Shown here: one piece after another, positions 36,713 through 64,000 of the stretch
How the letters are laid out: every line of letters begins with the position of its first letter
Numbering within the stretch: the stretch's first letter is position 1
From: Amorphochlora amoebiformis
Taxonomy: Eukaryota; Cercozoa; Chlorarachniophyceae
DNA: 64,000 bases
Assembly: GCA_054601695.1 (NCBI GenBank)
Contig: BAAHQB010000044.1
Coordinates: 372,001 to 436,000 of the forward strand
Direction of reading: 5' to 3'
Translations under genes and position numbers: made by a program
The notes under the pieces: generated by a model
What the model saw: the letters and a program-made list of their open reading frames with translations, nothing else
Databases searched by the model: none
What the model was told of the DNA's origin: nothing

Positions 36713-37292
36713 GCGAAACGGATAGTCCTGACGTTGGTATCAGCAAATGGTAGTCCAGGATTAGGTATGATTGAAGTCCCTTTGGATTCTGAACGATGGA
36801 AGGCCAAATCTTCATGCATGGTACTGCAACTGCATGCCTACTACAACTACATGGGTATTACAAATCGACTGTTACAAGAGGGTACTTAGAGTGGGTACTG
36901 TGTGATATGGTACTTAGAGTGGGTACTGTGTGATATGGTACTTAGAGTGGGTACTGTGTGATATGGCGTGACGTCACGCTATATCATGCCCCCTCGAAGC
37001 CCGGTTACTACCGGGTACTACCGGATGAGACGATCTCCAAGAACCCCCGGAATCACCAATGATCTCCAGCTATTAGTGCGAACATGTAACCGATATCTAC
37101 TCCTTGAACTGCATCCCCTCGTGCTACTTATATTGATGCTCTAACAATGTATACACCTATAATACATATATATATATATATTTATATATTATATATATAT
37201 GTATATATGTATATAGTTGGAACTATTGTTCTTACTATTAGTATCATCATGATTATCCTTAGTGTTCATGCACAAATAAATCTAAAAACTCT

Positions 37293-37332
<40 letters not shown>

Positions 37333-37394
37333 ATGTATGTGTACATATATATATTTATAAACACATATATGTATATCTATAGACACACACGCGC

Positions 37395-37426
<32 letters not shown>

Positions 37427-37725
37427 CAACAGGTAGGAGCAGCCGAAGTTCTTGTCAACGTGACCCTAACATGCTCCAAGATTGTCGCAAACTTGCTCGA
37501 TCAGGTCCGTTTCTCGACAACAAGGAAAAATCAATACTACTAACAGGCTCATACTCTTAACTACATACGATCCACCAGGTGAAATCGATGCAATTGCCCG
37601 AAAAGGAAGCCAAAAACGTATTTAGCTTGTCCCTGGAATTGCTTCTCGGGGTGTGTGCTAGGTACGAGGAGAAGGATTTGGTTATTGTTCGCCAGGAGGT
37701 GTGTGTGTCCATCTGCCGTGTTGTG

Positions 37726-37765
<40 letters not shown>

Positions 37766-37805
37766 TACACATACATATATATATATATATAATGTAAATG
37801 TATAT

Positions 37806-37855
<50 letters not shown>

Positions 37856-37977
37856 TATATATATACTTATTTATTTTAAATACATATTGCAGGGTAATCT
37901 TGAGGCCGGTTTGTGGGAAGTCTGTTTATTTGCACTGCAGTCGGAGGAGACTGAGGAGAAAGCGGTGAGAATCGCTC

Positions 37978-38029
<52 letters not shown>

Positions 38030-38721
38030 GAACAATATATATATATATATTACACTCTAGGTTACGCTACTCTTAGAAATCGCCCCCTGGTCTGCCTGCT
38101 GGCTGGTTCAAGGTCGGAACCCAACCGCAAATCATACACCCGGACGTGAATCCAAAAAGGACCCCGCTGATCGAGAGGAGGAAACGCATCGTATCCTCAT
38201 CGGGACCATCGTCTCAACTCTTCTCCTCATGAAATCCACATCCAGCGTGTTTATCCAACAACTCAACAAATTTATATCGCGTGCCCAAGAGAGCGTAGGG
38301 ATGTGGGGAGCATCTGCGGCCGCAGGACGTATCGGGACGATTCTTCACCTTCTCAAGACGCAGATTCATGCCAAAGGGATCCGAGAGGGGAAAGTGGCAC
38401 GGGAAAGTGCCAACCAGGTGTATGAGGAGCCCGAAGACTACTCTGCGTCGCTCACGAAGCGCGCCCTGTCGTTCCAGGGCATCCATCATCCCGATGCGAA
38501 ATCAGTCAGCAAGGGTGAGACGTGGAATGAGGAGATCATCAAGATTGCCTCGCAAGCATGCAAGTCCTTGTATTCGGGGTCAACGGGCAGAAGACGTCGG
38601 ATGATAACTCCAATGTCGCCGCGACGCTCCAAGGACTCGACCTGGATGCGTGTCAAGGAAGTTTGGGACGTGTTGCTGTATTATCTCGGACACAAGGTAG
38701 GTGGAGTGGGCACATACTCAC

Positions 38722-38765
<44 letters not shown>

Positions 38766-39474
38766 CAAATATATACATGTGCATAAAGCGCAATGCATGA
38801 TGTACACTACATATAATCAACCTCCGAATAACCACAGCAACTCGAAGCATCTTCTCCCTTCAACTCCTCCAACCCAGGAGAGATTAGGACTTTTTCTTTG
38901 CTTCTTCTAGCGGATCTAATCCCACTGTTCCCATTCCACGTCTTCAAAGGCACTATTCAGCCCAAAACGGTTCAGAGAACCAGGGAATTGGGACTCATGG
39001 GTACATTTAAACTACACCCTAACAAAATGCGGCCTCTAGACCTCTATGTACATATTTACTCGGCCACGATACATACCCTCACGCGCTCTGAAACCCCATT
39101 TATACATTTTCTCGGCCAGTATAGATGATCTAGCGACCAGTCACCCTGGCCAGCATACATACTCTCACAGACAGAAATATGTACATATGTACATTAGCAA
39201 TTACATACCGCCGTTAATAACCACTAAAGAAATTTGTTTCTCGTTTTCAACCCTTGTTTCCTAACGAATAACATTGAGCCTGCAATTTGTTTATGATTAG
39301 ATGATCCCTCGTGTAAGCGTGCCATGAGTTGTTTCGTGGATCGAATCACCGCATTTCATCGTACGTCTAAGCTAAAGGAGTCGAAAATGAAGAACAAGGC
39401 TTCAAGCGAAAGCAAACATGCTAATAAGGTGAGACATGTATGTAACTATATGTATATGTACATAGATACCATAT

Positions 39475-39509
<35 letters not shown>

Positions 39510-39671
39510 GCACATTTTTGCGTGTGTATGTAAAAAGAAACCACACCTCCGCTAAAGAAGAGGCTGCAACAACATACATGTATGCATTCATTGGCATTCT
39601 TCTTTCTCTCTCCCTCTCTCTCCCTCGCTCTCTCTCGACTTGCCTAGACATAAATGACTAACGTTAATTAT

Positions 39672-39712
<41 letters not shown>

Positions 39713-40092
39713 CAAAATTTTAAAACAGGCCGTAGATGAGAAGTTGCAAGTCCCAGGTATGGCCTCTCCGCGGAAAAAGAAATTCAACAGAAGGCTCACA
39801 ACGACAGCAGAAGTAAGTGTGCATCTACAATTCAAAACTTCTACTTAATCTCAACAGAGAGAAAGAGAGAGAGTAAAAAATTTGAAAGAGGCAGAGAGAG
39901 GGAAAAGAGATAAATCTAACAAGATGTTCGTTTTTCCAGTGTTTTGGGAGGCTGCCAACCGTTGATGATAGCGTTAAGAGCTTGTTGTCTGTTGATACGG
40001 ATATTCCCGACGCTTGTTTGGAAGACCCACACAAGAAAAAGCTTCATCTCGGGTCAAAAACTCGGGGAGGGAGAGAGGAAATGAGATACATG

Positions 40093-40137
<45 letters not shown>

Positions 40138-40677
40138 TACAACCCTTACCACGAATAATCCCCCATCTTCAGGAAATCAAAGAAAAGAAATTCCATCGAC
40201 TCAAAACACATCGACTCAAAACACATTCCCAAACCCATCATCTCCATCCCCACTAATTCACCTAAACCAAAACCAAATCCCAAACCAAATCCGTTGCCTA
40301 TCAACTTCTCCGTCTCCCCTCCCAAACCTTCTACCCTCCCCAAGCCTCTGGTACCCTCGATATCCTCTCTAACCCCGGAAGTTGGATCTACCCCTCCTTC
40401 CGCACCTCCTAGCGAAGCTCCGCCGAAGATCATTGGACAACCGTTGCGGAAGCCAGCAGCTCCCCTCCCTAGTGCCCCTCCCGGACCCGCTGCTCTGAAG
40501 AGAAGCATCAGTCCTAAGAAACTTGAAAAAGATGAAAAGTTATCTTCAAGGTGAATATGTATGCATTAACACACAATATAAATTTATATATATATATATA
40601 TATAGATGTATATATATATATATATATATACATACATAAACATATATATATATATATAGACACACACACACACACAC

Positions 40678-40711
<34 letters not shown>

Positions 40712-40960
40712 GCATATGCGTAATAGATGTATATAATGAGCTCTGAACTCTCGGCACGAATATTGAAGGATTGATATGAATCAGGGATCCGGGTCAGCAA
40801 ATTAAGATTGACTCTTGGAGCAATGTAAAGAATGGAAATATACCCAAGACGAGTTCTGTGAGAGGACGCTATGTCAAAGGACTGAGCACGAGAGCGGTTG
40901 GAGCAATACATTAATTACTCTAATAGTTTCACGGCAATGTGTGATGTATCTCTATATTAG

Positions 40961-41040
<80 letters not shown>

Positions 41041-41430
41041 CGTGTGTGTGTGTGTATCAGGCAAGCATACTTCAAGCAGTAAATCATCGAAGGTAATCTC
41101 AACAACAGCCATGTTGGGCTTGTCGACTTACGGATACTGTCTTTCAGACAACGTACTCTCCCTCGACGAGCTCCCCCTCCCGTTCCTTCCCGTAGAGGTG
41201 AACCATCAGGAGCGTCGGTCACGAAAAAACTCCCGAAAGCCAATGAGGTTATCTCTTATCTCTGTCTACTATTACGACGTATGTATTTATATGCATATAT
41301 CCAATTAGTTCTGGATACATGTGTGTGTACAAATAAAATGTAATGTATGTGGGCATAAACACAAAACACATTAATTTTTTGCATCCATGCAGGCAAGGCG
41401 ACAGCGCAAGAGTCGTGTGAAAAGGTAATC
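33061..41430 (+). CDS. Helical-repeat protein exons, FANCI-like in places; end of Furry-like gene or separate gene
   Basis: Exons with matched phases include 33061-33166, 33255-33355, 33446-33506, about 33606-33667, 34055-34108, 34206-34255, 34352-34468, 34495-about 34531, 35139-35388, 35572-35616, 35787-35861, 36035-36131, 36365-36420, 36523-36618, 37433-37504, 37579-37697, 37893-37963, 38061-38697, 38841-38999, 39300-39428, 39729-39812, 39940-40088 and 40173-40551; stop between 41080 and 41420. The products are alpha-helical ([33 protein letters not shown]) with a basic stretch ([16 protein letters not shown]) and a Lys/Pro/Ser-rich disordered C-terminus. [11 protein letters not shown], followed by the basic run, resembles IPTSVEE of human FANCI, and the order of neighbouring helices is similar, but this is a by-eye match. 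The alternative is that these exons are the C-terminal half of the Furry-like protein, giving about 2500 residues, which is a normal size for that family. The last exons are ambiguous. Confidence 0.4.
36881..36984. repeat. 28-bp tandem repeat (three copies) ending in a CRE palindrome
   Basis: Three exact copies of a 28-bp unit begin at 36881, 36909 and 36937; each starts GGTACTTAGAGTGGGTACTG. They run directly into GCGTGACGTCACGC (36966-36979), a perfect 14-bp palindrome. It lies in the intron 36619-37432, which otherwise holds TA arrays and unresolved unique sequence. Confidence 0.85.
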
Positions 41431-42009
41431 GATTCACCCAGGTATTGAGAATCGTACGACAGTTTGCAAGCTTCGAATTCTATTACTTTTACTAGTAGCT
41501 GGAGTGCACACACATGCATCTAGTGCATATGTTAGAACTTTTTTGTTATAACTAGAATTATGTTGGTGATTTCGTGCATGACCTAGATTACTATCTAGAC
41601 CATTGCTAGTAGTCATCTAGGTCATTGAATATGAAACCTAGATGATATCATGATACGCACCGTGCTACCAACTCTAGTAAATAGAGACTGGAGCTTTAGA
41701 GAGACTGGATCTAGTCTAGCTAGTGGATGCAGTGGATGTGATCTAGGTGATCATGCTGAGTGACTACTACTACTAGACCTACTCAGACCTAGTAGACAAG
41801 TACAACTATACTAGTCTAGCTAGTATAGAGAGTATGATTATATATATGTTGTACGGACGTAGGTATGATGATCTAGATCTAGTAGATGATCTAGATCTAG
41901 TACCTGTACTAGCTCTCTAGAGCTCTAGTAGCTGGTACACCTAGCTCGTGTATACTATATTATATTCTATATCTATAGATATTGTATAACATTATCTAGA
42001 TTATTGATT

Positions 42010-42066
<57 letters not shown>

Positions 42067-42145
42067 CATATATCTAGATATATCTAGTATATTCTAGATA
42101 TTAGTAAGCGTAGCATAGTAATCAGCGATAGATATTATATCTAGT

Positions 42146-42202
<57 letters not shown>

Positions 42203-42828
42203 ACTAGTAAAATATATATATATATATATACATATCTAGTATATCTGGTATATATCTAGTATATCTGGTATATATCAATCTAGTATATATAGACTAGATA
42301 TACAATACATATATACTAGATCAAATAGAATCCAGCATATACGTAAAGACGTACAGTCTACGGTACAGAATGGAATTACACCAATCAGCCTAAATGTATG
42401 ATTTCTTGTACCGTAATTATAACAGGTATGAGTATCTGGATAATACTACTGCAGCTAGTTACTCTAGACACTCTACGCTATGAAGTCATCTATGTCATGA
42501 TACAGCACCCTTCCAACTTAACTTTAGAAGGATACGTACGTACGTACGTACGTACGTATACACTAGATACACTCTAGACACGTACGTATACCAAATATCA
42601 TATGATATGAACCTTTTTAAATGTCAAGAATGTATACGTACATGCGTATGTAAACGCATATGTATTGAGGCAAAGCTTTACTAGTTTAGTTTACAGTATT
42701 ACGTACTAGACTTATAGGGATCAATTCCGATCAACCTATCATATCATGCCATGATACATGTATGTACTAGATGTAGTACACACTTGTAAACGTATGTGTG
42801 AGTTAGTTCAAAGTGCAATTATCTAGTT

Positions 42829-42890
<62 letters not shown>

Positions 42891-43116
42891 TAAATATATA
42901 TATGTATGTATATAAAAATATATACATAATATTACACTAGATCATGTACATATACGTATCAGTGACTATTGAACAATGCATATAAACAATTTAAATAAAC
43001 AATATAAACAATATATACAGACAATATTTATAAACAATATGTATAAAAAATATATGTATAAACAATAAATTAAGAACATATAACCAATATATAAACAATA
43101 TAAATGCATGTATATA

Positions 43117-43163
<47 letters not shown>

Positions 43164-43188
43164 CATTTAAACGAATTCTGCATGTACG

Positions 43189-43219
<31 letters not shown>

Positions 43220-43220
43220 G

Positions 43221-43253
<33 letters not shown>

Positions 43254-43324
43254 CTTCATATATGTGTATGCGTTGCTAGGTTATTCCAGCTGTACGCTGA
43301 TGTATAGGAAATAACAATTGGCAG
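41431..43324. repeat. CTAG/AGATCT-rich intergenic DNA with TA arrays
   Basis: From about 41530 to 42330 the DNA is dense in CTAG, TCTAGA and AGATCTAG words (for example ATGATCTAGATCTAGTAG near 41868), with TA arrays at 42022-42060, 42153-42200 and 43122-43162. A (ACGT)n run lies at 42535-42558. A segment at 42970-43110 repeats AAACAATATA-like words. No gene is supported. Confidence 0.7.
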
Positions 43325-43560
43325 ATGATAACCAAGACTTGTCTACGTTTTATTCGGCTTGGCTTGCTGCAGCATACATGCCTACAAACATAGCCCCCAT
43401 AGCTGCAGCAGAAAACCTGAGAAATTCGTTGGAATTGAGTCATGGACATAGATCCAAAAGTAAGTGCTACCTGCTCAAACTGAGATTGACAGAGACAAGT
43501 CCATTATCAGCTGGATGTGCACCCTTCTTAATCGTCAGTTCACGTGCAGCTTGTTCCTGA
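43325..43560 (+). CDS. Possible two-exon gene end, or pseudogene
   Basis: An open stretch 43325-43459 after TTGGCAG reads DNQDLSTFYSAWLAAAYMPT and then a helical Ala-rich segment. It ends at a consensus donor AAAA|GTAAGT. A 33-nt gap to the TTGACAG acceptor leads to 43493-43560 and a stop. No upstream exon or convincing start is visible, and the + strand DNA before it is repeat-rich. A second reading of the region (to about 43694) is open if the acceptor phase differs. I do not recognise the protein. Confidence 0.3.
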
Positions 43561-43699
43561 TAGTTAACAGTGAACATCATAAACCTCGTCCATTGACGAG
43601 GTTAAGCGTGGTTGGTTCTTCTACCCTTTCCCTGTCTAAGGATGAACGTTGCATGCTTTTCAGGCGCTGCTCAGCTTTTCCCATCCTGAATTGAGGTTA

Positions 43700-44900
<1,201 letters not shown>

Positions 44901-44954
44901 AGACACCATTAAGTATCAACTCCTCAAAATCCCAACTCATAGTATTGGACACCA

Positions 44955-58755
<13,801 letters not shown>

Positions 58756-58950
58756 ATCCGCTAGACAGGCGCAAACGCCAAACCCCCAAGCGCGGGGCTA
58801 TCGTCACCCACAGCTCAATTTTTCGGTTGGGACAGATGGGGGACAAGAAGAGCGATATCTAAAAATGTGATATCCTAATATTAATCATTAATATTATGAG
58901 TCGGCGGAAATATTCATTTTAGCGCTGGGCGCCATTCGAGACCGACCGAC
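58756..58950. promoter_or_regulatory. Divergent promoter with a 21-bp palindrome
   Basis: 195 bp separate the starts of the coiled-coil/Sec16-tail gene (-) and the WDR89-like gene (+). At 58876-58896 TAATATTAAT and ATTAATATTA form a perfect inverted repeat around a single C. It is the best candidate operator in this promoter, and an AT-rich initiator element is also possible. No TA microsatellite is present. Confidence 0.5.
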
Positions 58951-63850
<4,900 letters not shown>

Positions 63851-64000
63851 CCATGACTACAATGACGACTTGGAACGTATCAATGCACTAATGAGGATCC
63901 GGATGATGATGATCATCAATCTGCTCTAGCTGCTAGATCTAGACTATCTAGATCTTAGATGATCAACTTTATGACTCAGTTAAATTCAAATCATGAATAT
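63851..64000. other. 3' flank of the WDR89-like gene
   Basis: Unique DNA with GATGATGATGATCATC and then CTAGCTGCTAGATCTAGAC and another CTAGATCTTAG. This repeats the CTAG/AGATCT enrichment seen after the other genes. No coding signal before the window ends. Confidence 0.5.

Noticed and set aside
36881-36964. CRISPR-like direct repeats
   Set aside because: Only three abutting 28-bp copies without unique spacers in a eukaryotic intron; this is a simple tandem repeat.

Overview
This window is nuclear DNA from an intron-rich unicellular eukaryote that I cannot place more precisely. The evidence is a split beta-tubulin gene, GT-AG introns in every gene, TTAGGG-type telomere-like repeats, and homologues of Furry/Mor2, WDR89 and the Sec16 tail. 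There are no bacterial operons, rRNAs, CRISPR arrays or recognisable transposase genes. A very large part of the window is (TA)n microsatellite. These arrays fill introns and 3' flanks. They are absent from confirmed exons and from the three short divergent promoters.

Layout on the + strand map. (1) 319-15849 (+): an unrecognised, basic, low-complexity protein built from about 23 micro-exons of 21-93 bp whose splice phases chain together to a stop. One intron carries about 2 kb of degenerate interstitial telomere repeat with several strand switches. (2) 18021-18778 (-): a 152-residue protein with four predicted membrane segments. It is divergent from (3) beta-tubulin, 19135-20666 (+), whose first exon encodes only MREI plus one base. 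(4) 21808-24022 (-): a 388-residue type I membrane protein with signal peptide, coiled coil and one TM segment. It is divergent, across a 274-bp promoter containing a CRE-like TGACGTCA, from (5) a giant Furry/Mor2/Tao3-type cell-morphogenesis scaffold starting at 24297 (+). (6) 33061-about 41430 (+): further exons that keep splice phase and look FANCI-like in places; they are either the end of gene 5 or a neighbouring gene. (7) 44955-58755 (-): a long coiled-coil protein ending in a Sec16-like C-terminal module. It is divergent, across 195 bp, from (8) 58951-63850 (+), a WDR89-like WD40 protein with an added RGG tail.

Genes are arranged as divergent pairs sharing short promoters (18779-19134, 24023-24296, 58756-58950). 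Convergent 3' regions hold TA arrays and CTAG/AGATCT-rich DNA (20.7-21.6 kb, 41.5-42.4 kb, after 63.85 kb). I see no single pathway linking the genes. Tubulin and Furry/Mor2 belong to cytoskeleton and cell polarity, and the Sec16-tailed coiled-coil protein to ER exit sites.

Exon boundaries were read by eye from GT/AG sites and phase. For genes 1, 2, 3, 4 and 8 the summed exon lengths are multiples of three and end at stops. For genes 5-7 the model is partial.
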